64,000 bases of DNA from Haloquadratum walsbyi J07HQW2 (GTDB taxonomy: Archaea > Halobacteriota > Halobacteria > Halobacteriales > Haloferacaceae). A program made the position numbers and the translations under genes. Shown in pieces: positions 46,604 to 54,342 of this stretch; the stretch's first letter is position 1; every line of letters starts with the position of its first letter. The notes below the pieces were generated by a model. The model ran no database searches. It was not told the DNA's origin and worked only from the letters and a program-made list of their open reading frames with translations. The DNA is taken from contig NZ_KE356561.1 of assembly GCF_000415985.1 (NCBI RefSeq), forward strand, positions 915,860 to 979,859, in the 5' to 3' direction.

Positions 46604-47881
46604 TTATTCAACATCGTCAGATGCAATCTGGTGACCAGTCTTAGTAGCTGCAATGACCGCTTGGTATGTTTCAGCAAGTTGATCCCCCACACGTTCGAGA
46701 TTATGACTACGGGCGGTTTCTCTTGCATTCTCACCTAGACGGGTCCGTAAACTCGAGTCATTAGCCAGCCGATTAATTGCATCACGAAACTCTTCTTCAG
46801 TATCACATTTTAGACAATCCTCGCCATGAGTGTAGAACTCCTCAAAGACAGGGATATCGCGGAGAATAACTGCTTTTCCACAGGCCATTGCCTCAAGTAC
46901 TGCAATCCCTTGATTTTCATTTTTTGTTGGAAAGAAGTAGATGTCTCCGGCAGCGTATGCACCGCGAATATCATCGATCCATCCGGTGAATGTGACGTTT
47001 GATGGTGGATTATTTATCCATCGTCGGACTGTCTTGGAGGCTTGAGGACCGGTATCATATGGACCAAACCATGCAAAGTCATGAGATGTTTTTTTAGCCA
47101 CCTGACAAAAAGTTGTTAATCCTTTTCTTTCGAAAACATTTCCAACGCCAAAGACGACCGTGCCGGAAAGATCATACTGATCACGGTAATTCTCACGATA
47201 TGATTCGAATCCAGATAATGAATCTATATCAACACCATTTGTTATTGCCCGAACGGGTGCCTCAACGGGATATGATCGCAGCAGACTCCGCGTATACTTT
47301 GATGGGCACAACAGGAGGTCTGCCTGTGAGTAAAACCACCTGAGGTATCGTTCGACGGTCGGAGCAATCGTTGTTGACCCGCGAAATGATTCTGCAAAAT
47401 CTTCGCGTGTGACGTGTGCATGAAGGATCAGTGGGATTCCGGCACGAAGTGCATATTGAGCAACGACAACTGATCCCGGTCCAACAATATTGCAGTGAAC
47501 GATGTCATATGCGTGCTCAGAGTCTGTTGTCGCACCCATCGAATCAACAGCAGAAACAGAAGTATGAGTGGTATTCGCGTTTGATTCAGTGTTACTGTCA
47601 AACTCAACGCTAGAGTTATTCCCAGGATTAGTATTTGCATCAGGTCGTTTGTTCGACACATGTTGGTTCCCCGGGTTGAAACCAACTCTATACGCCTGAG
47701 ACCAGAGTGTGTCCGCAATCCATTTTCGCGGAGAGATCACATCTCGTAATGAGGTATATAGCTCAACATTCGCTACATCGGTCAGTTCAAGTGCCGCACG
47801 CTGATGATTGACCGCTGTCCCAATCCCACTGCGATCAAGTTGGGATTCAAGCTCAAGATAATGCAATACGCGAAGGGTCAC
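46604..47881 (-). CDS. GT4-family glycosyltransferase
   Basis: Second GT4 enzyme, same length (425) but clearly different from its neighbour. N-terminal YLELESQLDRSGIGTAVNHQRAAL is a GT4 acceptor-binding start. HAHVTREDFAESFRG, CPSKYTRSLLRSYP, AITNGVDIDSL, VFGVGNVFERKGL and the donor-binding ENQGIAVLEAMACGKAVILRD follow. An Asn/Thr/Ser-rich insertion (about residues 73-118) has no counterpart in the fold. The pair at 45.2-47.9 kb presumably works on the same glycan. Confidence 0.9.
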   Translation of the reverse strand: MTLRVLHYLELESQLDRSGIGTAVNHQRAALELTDVANVELYTSLRDVISPRKWIADTLWSQAYRVGFNPGNQHVSNKRPDANTNPGNNSSVEFDSNTESNANTTHTSVSAVDSMGATTDSEHAYDIVHCNIVGPGSVVVAQYALRAGIPLILHAHVTREDFAESFRGSTTIAPTVERYLRWFYSQADLLLCPSKYTRSLLRSYPVEAPVRAITNGVDIDSLSGFESYRENYRDQYDLSGTVVFGVGNVFERKGLTTFCQVAKKTSHDFAWFGPYDTGPQASKTVRRWINNPPSNVTFTGWIDDIRGAYAAGDIYFFPTKNENQGIAVLEAMACGKAVILRDIPVFEEFYTHGEDCLKCDTEEEFRDAINRLANDSSLRTRLGENARETARSHNLERVGDQLAETYQAVIAATKTGHQIASDDVE

Positions 47882-48027
47882 GTCAGCGCCGGGTTTGATT
47901 GCGGCGTACTTATATGTCTGTTATTTGCTACACATTATGTCATATTAGTATTATTTATCGGATCTGTCCCTGATATAAAAGCACAATCTCAGTTTAGATA
48001 CATCGTGAAAAGTTGGATCGAAATGGG

Positions 48028-48037
48028 TTTTTTATTA
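48028..48037 (+). promoter_or_regulatory. TATA-like box of rnp4
   Basis: TTTTTTATTA lies about 25-34 bases before the rnp4 ATG at 48062, the spacing used by leaderless haloarchaeal promoters. Confidence 0.45.
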
Positions 48038-48061
48038 CACTGTTGATATTCAATCATACTC

Positions 48062-48340
48062 ATGGACATTCCCGCAGAACGGATTGAGCGACTACATGCT
48101 CTTGCCCGTGAGGCAATGGCTACCGGGAAGAAGGCGCGAGCACGGTCATATGTCCAACTCGCTAAGCGGATTGGTGAGCGAAATCGTATCAGTCTCCCAC
48201 ATCAGTTCCGTCGTTTTAGCTGTGATAGTTGTGATATCTATCTCCGACCAGGCAAAACAGCACGCGTTCGACTGCAACCTGGTCGTGTTGTCATCCGGTG
48301 TTTAGAGTGCGGTTCAACGAAACGCTATCCACATGAGTGA
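48062..48340 (+). CDS. rnp4: Ribonuclease P protein component 4
   Basis: Rpr2/Rpp21-type protein subunit of archaeal RNase P, which trims tRNA 5' leaders. Basic N-terminal helices (RIERLHALAREAMATGKKAR) are followed by a zinc ribbon with two CxxC pairs, CDSC and CLEC. The 92-residue length is typical. A TATA-like TTTTTTATTA at 48028-48037 lies about 25-34 bases ahead of the ATG, fitting a leaderless transcript. It may be expressed with the YhbY-type gene 143 bases downstream. Confidence 0.95.
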   Translation: MDIPAERIERLHALAREAMATGKKARARSYVQLAKRIGERNRISLPHQFRRFSCDSCDIYLRPGKTARVRLQPGRVVIRCLECGSTKRYPHE

Positions 48341-48483
48341 ACTTCACCACAATCACAAAATTGTAGTTAATCCTCCAGCGGTGTAAAGTCATCAAATAGC
48401 AACAGCCACGCTATTCGGAGGTTATCTAGAAGTCGACAATGTATTATCACTTGAAATAAAATGTAATTCAGGCGTTTATTTAT

Positions 48484-48735
48484 ATGGATACACAGGCACT
48501 TCGAAAGAGAGCACACGATTTAGATGTAACCGTATGGGTTGGTAAGAGTGGAATCGACCCAGTCGAACCGGAGTTGGACGATCAATTAAAAGATACCGAC
48601 CTAGTGAAAATAAAGTTTCTCCGTGCAGCACAGGGTGGCACAACAGTCACACAGCTTGCAGCTAATCTCGCGGACCGAGTGGGCGCCAAGGTCATTGAGA
48701 CACGTGGGAATACAGGTGTCCTGTATCGACGATGA
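48484..48735 (+). CDS. YhbY/CRM-domain RNA-binding protein
   Basis: An 83-residue CRS1-YhbY (CRM) domain protein. These small alpha/beta proteins bind RNA and associate with ribosome assembly in other organisms. LRKRAHDLDVTVWVGKSGID is the first helix-strand, with the conserved GKxG turn, and VKIKFLRAAQG plus VGAKVIETRGNTGVLYRR is the family end. Its stop overlaps the next gene by four bases (ATGA), so it is coupled to mscS. Confidence 0.88.
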   Translation: MDTQALRKRAHDLDVTVWVGKSGIDPVEPELDDQLKDTDLVKIKFLRAAQGGTTVTQLAANLADRVGAKVIETRGNTGVLYRR

Positions 48736-49646
48736 GTGTCATATTTAATCCGGTAGCTACCTTATTGCAAGTTGGTGTTGACTTTTCTGGATCAATTGCA
48801 CGCTTGTTAAGTCGTGTTGGTCTCCCTGAGACAATTGCAGGATTGGCTGGACAGGCAATTGCATTTGCCATTGTGTTTGCTGCGATTTTCATCGCCGGTC
48901 GAGCCATTATCATTCGGCTTCTTGAGCGAGTATTAGATGCTCGCGATGTCGAAGCACATGCACGAAAACCTCTTCGTCGGCTTGTTGTTGTCGCTATTGC
49001 GTTCGTTGCACTGACAATCGGCTTTGGAGCAGCAGGATATGGAAACTTTCTCCAGTCGCTTGCAACCGTGGCTGCCGCGGCAACGCTTGCAGTCGGATTT
49101 GCACTTCAAGATGTATTAAAGAACTTTGTTTCTGGTATATTCATCTATACTGACCGACCGTTCAAAATTGGGGATTGGATTGAATGGGATGACTACACTG
49201 GAGTTGTCCAAGACATCAGCTTTCGAGTAACGCGGGTTCGAACATTTGATAATGAGCTACTGACAGTTCCAAACTCAACACTTACTGATGGAGTAATCAA
49301 GAATCCAGTCGCAAATAATCAATTGCGAATGCAAGTTCCGTTCGGTATTAGCTACGATGATGACATTGACTCCGCTTCAAAGATCATTCATGAAGCGGCT
49401 AACGAGCACACAGAAATCCTCACAAACCCTGAACCGACTGTCCGACTCTCTGAACTAGGTGATTCTGCCGTGACTCTTAAATCACAGGTCTGGATCGATA
49501 ATCCAAACCGTGGTCGTGTCGCCAAAACACGCGCAGATTATGTGCAAATGGTAAAAGAACAGTTTGACGATCACGGAATTGACATGCCATATCCAAATCG
49601 AACACTCGAGGGTGAATTCACCATTGCAGGAGGTAGTATTGAATAA
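48732..49646 (+). CDS. MscS-family mechanosensitive channel
   Basis: A 304-residue small-conductance mechanosensitive channel. Three N-terminal membrane helices are visible (about 30-55, 78-100, 103-130), the third being the Gly/Ala-rich pore-lining helix (AAGYGNFLQSLATVAAAATLAVGFALQDVLKNFVSG). The beta domain contains PFKIGDWIEWDDYTGVVQDISFRVTRVRTFDNELLTVPNS, the MscS signature. The C-terminal alpha/beta domain ends PYPNRTLEGEF. It releases solutes on hypo-osmotic shock in known members. It starts within the stop of the YhbY-type gene. Confidence 0.93.
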   Translation: MSVIFNPVATLLQVGVDFSGSIARLLSRVGLPETIAGLAGQAIAFAIVFAAIFIAGRAIIIRLLERVLDARDVEAHARKPLRRLVVVAIAFVALTIGFGAAGYGNFLQSLATVAAAATLAVGFALQDVLKNFVSGIFIYTDRPFKIGDWIEWDDYTGVVQDISFRVTRVRTFDNELLTVPNSTLTDGVIKNPVANNQLRMQVPFGISYDDDIDSASKIIHEAANEHTEILTNPEPTVRLSELGDSAVTLKSQVWIDNPNRGRVAKTRADYVQMVKEQFDDHGIDMPYPNRTLEGEFTIAGGSIE

Positions 49647-49685
49647 GTTACTGTTTTTAAACCATTAGAAGCACAATCTGCTCTC

Positions 49686-49724
49686 AGTGAACACCCTCGG
49701 GGGCAAGTCCCGGGGCACTCTCTC
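49686..49724 (-). repeat. Solo IS200/IS605-type right end (TTCAC-ended hairpin)
   Basis: Read on the minus strand, GTGCCCCGGGACTTGCCCCC and GAGGGTGTTCAC form the same stem-loop and TTCAC terminus as at 4.4, 20.6, 52.3 and 56.0 kb. The flank after TTCAC reads TGAGAGCAGATTG. No transposase gene is adjacent: mscS and the HD gene lie on either side. Confidence 0.6.
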
Positions 49725-49815
49725 TAAGTCTGTGAGCACCTGTAGATTAATTATATCAAATATAGTCTTTCGTAGGTGATACTAATGAGGGGTATGTTAA
49801 TCCCTATAGTGGCAG

Positions 49816-50634
49816 TCATAACTCGATTTGCTCGACAAGCTGATCGCCACTACGAGTGTTGACTGCAACAATTCGAACATGCTCCTGTAGTCCAGAATCA
49901 CGGAGTTTCGCTTTCAGTAGATTATCGACCTGATACACTCCAGCAGCATTAATCATCTCGATTTTGACCAGAACAGGGCATTCTGATCCGGGTTTCAGTG
50001 AGACACGATCGATTGCCTGACTTGAAAGTGTATCAATTCCTCGGCCACCTTTCTTATACGGAATCCGTGATCTGCCACGCTCCATGTCTAATGCATCAGC
50101 AACGCGGATAGTGCCTGCCTCTGTTGTAAGTGGATCCTCTGCTGTATGATGACAAAGGATTGCATGTAATATTTCAGCCTTCATCCGAACTTGCTGTTCG
50201 ATATCGTAGAAGTCAAATTGTGGAAGAAGCCGATCCAGAATATCAGCAGCAAGTGGGATTGAGTAATACGGGTGCCTGTCTCGGTGGACAACATGACCGA
50301 CGTCATGTAATGTAGCAGCAAGAGCAATGATGACTGGTTCGTCAGCATCACATAGTCCCTGCTCTGTTGCACCATTAAATTCGATATCATTGGCTTTCAA
50401 CAGCTCATACAGGCGAAGGGCACGGTTGCGAACAATTTTGATATGTTCCGGTCCGTGGTCGTTGTACTCTTTTCGGGTAACTGCATTGACATTTTGAGCC
50501 TCCAAATATGCCGTGATCTCAGGGTCTGAGAGAATTTCCGGAAGAACAGTATCGAGACGTTCTGTCGGAAACTCATGATCATCATCTGGGTCATATTGAC
50601 GACCCTCAACATCAACCGAGCCTGATTCATCCAT
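49816..50634 (-). CDS. HD-domain metal-dependent phosphohydrolase
   Basis: A 272-residue HD-domain protein. The metal-binding set is present: His in DHGPEHIKIVRNRALRLYELL, the HD pair in ATLHDVGHVVHRDRHPYYS, a further His in EILHAILCHH, and the distal Asp in RVADALDMERGRSRIPY. HD-family proteins usually act on nucleotides or cyclic nucleotides. An N-terminal acidic extension and TDR-like PEITAYLEAQNV precede the domain. The substrate is unknown. It stands between a solo transposon end and an IS relic. Confidence 0.85.
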   Translation of the reverse strand: MDESGSVDVEGRQYDPDDDHEFPTERLDTVLPEILSDPEITAYLEAQNVNAVTRKEYNDHGPEHIKIVRNRALRLYELLKANDIEFNGATEQGLCDADEPVIIALAATLHDVGHVVHRDRHPYYSIPLAADILDRLLPQFDFYDIEQQVRMKAEILHAILCHHTAEDPLTTEAGTIRVADALDMERGRSRIPYKKGGRGIDTLSSQAIDRVSLKPGSECPVLVKIEMINAAGVYQVDNLLKAKLRDSGLQEHVRIVAVNTRSGDQLVEQIEL

Positions 50635-50899
50635 TACATTATATATGCGATACTGAGTATCAAATATTTAGGGGACAATCAGCTATGTCATTAGAAATGT
50701 ATTTGAGCAAAGTATCTGGTGGACTTCACAGTTTGTGACTTCTCCCACGACTAAACTCGTTGGCTTCCCTTACTGAGGGATCCAGGTCGTCTGGGGGAGT
50801 TCGCAGGTTCTATCTCACCGGTGGGTCCTTTGAGTATGACCTGCGTTTCGGGCTGAGCCACAACAGCCCCCACCCCACCCCCACCGTCGAGAGCGGACT

Positions 50900-51997
50900 C
50901 TAGATGTTCGTCGCGCCATTCTTCTCGCCGTTGTTGTCCAGTCCACAGTTGTGACACTCGACACGCCCCTGTGCTTCCCGTGATGTGTTCTGCGACCCAC
51001 ACACCGCCAACACGTCACATACGTGTCGGACTCCTTCTCTGGAATGCACTCCCACTCCTGTCCACCGAGGTGAGCCTTGTACGTGAAGATGTTCGCCATC
51101 TTCGCATACGGCATCTTGTGGGTCTTGTCGGTCACGCACCGGAGCTTGTCGTTGTCGAAGCGCAACCCCGTCATATCACCGAACACGATGACGACCTTAT
51201 GCTTTCGAGCGCGAGCGACGAGTTCGTTCGCCACCTGATGCAGTTCGTGTTCGACCGTTCAGGATTCCTTGCCCCCGAGGCGTTCGATGACCTGCGCTCC
51301 CAAACGCACCTTCGCCTTTCCTAATGGCCTTGAGCATGCAAAGTTGCTTGTAGTGTTCACGGACTTGACGGATTTCCCCGCCGTGGAACTGTGTATCTCG
51401 GTCGGAGAGGAACGTACAACGTGCTGACGGCGATCCACTTTGCTCCCATGTCGACGGCGAGTACGTCGTCGTACTCGTCTGCGACGGCCACAGACCGCTT
51501 GCAGACGAGATGGACATACCACTCGCCGTCTCGGTGGACGAGTTTGGAGTCGCGGATGTACTCGTCGGTGAGCAGGTTTGTGTCCTTCTCGGGGACGTGG
51601 ACGGGCACCCAGATGCTATCACCTTTCTCTTTCTCAGGGTTGTAGACGGGGAGTTTGAACCACCACGACGAGAGAACCGTGTCCTCGTCGTCGTCCTCGT
51701 CGTGGTCAATGGTGATGCAGCCGTTGCGGAGGATCGTTGCTCGGTGTCCGCTCGCGGGTTCTTATTCGACCGGACTTTGCCCGCTTGTTGCTTGGTGGCA
51801 GAGTAGAGGTTCGCGTCGTCATCATGAACGGCGTCTTGGAACGCTTTGTACTCGCGTTCGACGAGTCGGGCTTTTCGCTCGGTGAGCGAGTGGAGTAGAG
51901 TTTGACCCGTACCCTGGTGGTGACTTCTCTGTGCATTGTTATCGCCCAGTTTGTGCTTCGATGTGCTCTTCGATGAGTCGTTCGAGGCGGTCTGCAA
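50900..51997 (-). pseudogene. TnpB pseudogene 2 (multiple frameshifts)
   Basis: TnpB homology is spread over several frames. LTERKARLVEREYKAFQDAV begins near 51890. A second frame carries IWVPVHVPEKDTNLLTDEYI, HRDGEWYVHLVCKRSV and the RuvC-I Asp (VLAVDMGAKWIAVST). A third has VVIVFGDMTGLRFDND (RuvC-II region) and KEKESDTYVTCWRC-like sequence. The ribbon end (ECHNCG, NNGEKNGATNI) comes in yet another frame and terminates at 50900. The position of the last catalytic Asp reads Glu (GEKNGATN). It is certainly non-functional. Confidence 0.8.
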
Positions 51998-52103
51998 CCT
52001 CGTCGGTCAGCACCGGTTTGCGGTACTTCGGGCACCACACGAAGTGGTAGTGGAGATTGTGAACCGACGTTCGCTGTTGACTGTACCCCCGCCCCGTCCC
52101 GTG
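51939..52103 (-). pseudogene. TnpA (IS200 Y1 transposase) N-terminal fragment
   Basis: In the minus-strand frame ending at 51939, the sequence SVHNLHYHFVWCPKYRKPVL followed by TDEVADRLERLIEEHIEA is the N-terminus of an IS200-type Y1 transposase. It stops (TAA) before the HUH motif and the catalytic Tyr, so only about a third remains. It directly precedes the tnpB relic, the usual order in IS605-type elements. Confidence 0.75.
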
Positions 52104-52315
52104 GCATACGATCAGAGAAAAGCCAAATATTATATGTTAACTTTGTATCAACCCTCGGTCGGCTATCGAGGATGTTTTGTGTCGCGTGTGGTCGGATTCA
52201 TCCCACGAGTGAAGTCGTGGACCTTCTCCTCGATTTCGTGTGATTTTTCTAAAGTAACATGAATAAAGAATTAGATTGTGAGCCAGCGCATATAATATAT
52301 GACCCTCATATAATC

Positions 52316-52762
52316 AGTGAAGTACCTCGGGGGCAAGCCCCAAGCCGAGGCTTCCCTGTGTTGACCGCACTACCCCAGCAAAGGAATTTTAGTCGATTCC
52401 TCCCGACCTCTCCTTTCTCTGTAAGGAATCGGCTGGAAGTCACACCCGAACACACTGCACCACACCGCAGCGTCCGCGGGAATGGGAGTCGATCACTGTC
52501 ACTCCACACTCCACCATGACCATGACCCGGTGAAACCCCCGCCCCCGTCCCCGTCGCACCGCCAGTGGCGAATGGTGACAGGGACTACGTTTCCAGACTG
52601 TCGCAGCCAGCAGTAGATGAAGATCGGTAATCCGTCTGTGAGATTTTCTGACTATACATTTATAACTCATGTAGCGTCATCACCGTGTGTATCGGGTTCA
52701 CCCTCGGAGTCACGTCAGTACAGTATCAAAGCCCCGACTCCCGACCCCGAGGCACTCGCCTT
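52316..52762. mobile_element. Mini-element bounded by two inverted transposon-end hairpins
   Basis: A GC-rich non-coding block of 447 bases. The left copy (52316-52360, GTACCTCGGGGGCAAGCCCC) and the right copy (52727-52762, CCCCGACTCCCGACCCCGAG, inverted) are of the TTCAC-type hairpin family; the left one ends in TTCAC on the minus strand, the right one in the variant CTCGCC. Internal sequence is rich in CCCC runs (52540-52552). No ORF looks real. It may be a non-autonomous derivative or two solo ends close together. tatA starts 80 bases further on. Confidence 0.45.
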
Positions 52763-52841
52763 GTTTATCTGTATATTTGTGCAATTATACCATTGAGTCT
52801 CCGAAAAGACTATAATTGCCACTAGATTACTGCAGATAACG

Positions 52842-53117
52842 ATGATTGGAACCATCACTCCGTTGTTCCCAGGGCTACCAGGCGGGCCAGAACTCCTTAT
52901 CGTTCTACTTGTGCTCGTTTTGTTATTCGGAGCAAATAAGATTCCAAAGCTAGCCCGCTCAACGGGGCAGGCGATGGGTGAATTTAGACGAGGAAGAGAA
53001 GAGATTGAAGAGGAACTAAGCGAAATTGAGGATGGTGATGAAGATGAAGAATCTGCCCCGACTTCCACCTCATCATCAACCGAATCTGAGACAGGAAAAG
53101 CGACTGAAACGAATTGA
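52842..53117 (+). CDS. tatA: Twin-arginine translocase TatA-type protein
   Basis: Pore-forming component of the Tat exporter, important in haloarchaea where most exported proteins use Tat (known biology); DppA in this window is a predicted client. A short extracellular start with a Gly/Pro stretch (PGLPGGPE), one membrane helix (LLIVLLVLVLLFGANKIPKLA, residues 18-38) with the FGxxKIP hinge, then an amphipathic helix (GQAMGEFRRGREEIEEEL) and an acidic Ser/Thr tail. The 91 residues are typical. tatC is not in the window. Confidence 0.95.
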   Translation: MIGTITPLFPGLPGGPELLIVLLVLVLLFGANKIPKLARSTGQAMGEFRRGREEIEEELSEIEDGDEDEESAPTSTSSSTESETGKATETN

Positions 53118-53343
53118 TGCCAATTAACTAATTGATATTGGGTATCGCAGTGGAGTTTTATCCACCCAATACTGGTCACATTGGGTGTAATCAAACCACG
53201 ACCGATTAGTTACAAGCCAATTTGACCGTCTATGTCTCAATGTTTCAAGATGAATATACACAACTTGAGCTCACTCGTTTGATGTATTTGATCTGATCAA
53301 AATCATACAATCGGTGGGTGGATTGTGAGATATAGTACAAAAA

Positions 53344-53417
53344 GGACGTGTGGCCTAGCGGACAAGGGCGAGAGGTTCCTAACCTCTAGAGCGCGGGTTC
53401 AAATCCCGCCACGTCCG
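53344..53417 (+). tRNA. tRNA-Arg (anticodon CCT)
   Basis: Acceptor arms GGACGTG and CACGTCC pair fully. The D-arm is GGCCTAGCGGACAAGGGC. The anticodon arm is AGAGG-TTCCTAA-CCTCT with anticodon CCT, reading AGG. The T-arm is GCGGG-TTCAAAT-CCCGC. The discriminator is G at 53417 and CCA is not encoded. No intron is seen. Confidence 0.95.
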
Positions 53418-53632
53418 CTTGTCTCTTGATCTATATGTGTGGATGATTGTTCGGAATATAGTTTGACTCAAATTTTATAATTTCGTGATATCAAACATTA
53501 TTCTGGAGCAATTTGCGCGTAAGTGCGTGTAGTCATCTTAGCGGTAATTATCGAATAATCAGTCATGCGGCATTCTCTTCACCAGATGAATACTACGGTG
53601 GTATCAGATGATTCAAATCTGTTAATCTGATC

Positions 53633-54052
53633 TCACGCCTCTGCATCTTGTGTCTGTTCGACCGTGACGACAGGTGTGTTAGCGTTTGAAAGAACAAGTT
53701 TTGAGACACTACCTAGGAGGATTTTTCCAAGACCTGTCTGTTTGCGTGACCCGATAACGATGTAGTTGGGTTCAACGTTTTCAGCTACCCGCAGGATATT
53801 ATTCGCTGTTCGTCCGGTCGGCAGGTCTCGGCGTGCTTGCTCCGGTATAATCTGGAGGTCGACGTCGTTCAAATCATCAATTACTGAACTAACAATCCCC
53901 TCGACCTCTGCTGTGGCTGCCTCCTTACCACTTTCTTGTGGGACAACGTGGATAATCACTAATCGCATATCCAAACCTGTTGCAAGTTCGTATGCTGTCT
54001 CAACTACGCCTTTGCAGCCGGGATCTCTGTCGATAGCCGTCAGTATCGTCAT
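53633..54052 (-). CDS. Universal stress protein (UspA family)
   Basis: A 139-residue single UspA domain, starting MTILTAIDRDPGCKGVVETA. The ATP-binding motif G-x2-G-x9-G-S/T is visible as GSRKQTGLGKILLGSVSKLVLSNANTPVVTV. The first strand Asp (AIDRD) is also conserved. It lies opposite an Nramp-like transporter 280 bases away, a neighbourhood common for Usp proteins that modulate transporters. The start at 54052 is preferred over the ATG at 54061. Confidence 0.9.
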   Translation of the reverse strand: MTILTAIDRDPGCKGVVETAYELATGLDMRLVIIHVVPQESGKEAATAEVEGIVSSVIDDLNDVDLQIIPEQARRDLPTGRTANNILRVAENVEPNYIVIGSRKQTGLGKILLGSVSKLVLSNANTPVVTVEQTQDAEA

Positions 54053-54342
54053 GCTAGTCACCGTTCCTAGCTAGAATATAATAAACTTTTGACCTAATTA
54101 TCAGTTTGTCATCCTGTCATGAGGGTAGAACACATTTAATGAATCTTAAGAGTATAAATCCAATGATAAATCATGCAAAATATGTGCCTTCCCGACTTTA
54201 TATATCTATCATGTTCTTTAATGTAGTTAGGCATGTGGAGAAAATCTCCTTGGCTTACGTCTTGGTCAACCAGCTGTGGCGTGAGAGGGCGAATCGATGG
54301 TTCCCAGTTTTCTGAGTGTAGACACAGAGAGTCCAAACTAAC

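Larger units (their letters stand above)
50736..52250 (-). mobile_element. Degraded IS200/IS605 element 2 (tnpA fragment plus tnpB)
   Basis: A strikingly GC-rich island in an AT-rich chromosome. Right end: a hairpin at 50736-50770 read on the minus strand as GAAGCCAACGAGTTTAGTCG then TGGGAGAAGTCAC. The tnpB relic spans 50900-51997 and a tnpA fragment 51939-52103. A further hairpin (CCCACGA/TCGTGG, 52200-52221) marks the other side. Both genes are broken. Composition suggests acquisition from a higher-GC haloarchaeon. Confidence 0.7.

Noticed and set aside
40396-47881. Possible full surface-glycan gene cluster
   Set aside because: The epimerase and GT4 genes are separated by unrelated genes and a mobile element, so a single cluster is not supported.
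52715-53194. 159-codon minus-strand ORF opposite tatA
   Set aside because: It is the antisense shadow of the TatA acidic tail (poly-Ser from Asp/Glu codons).
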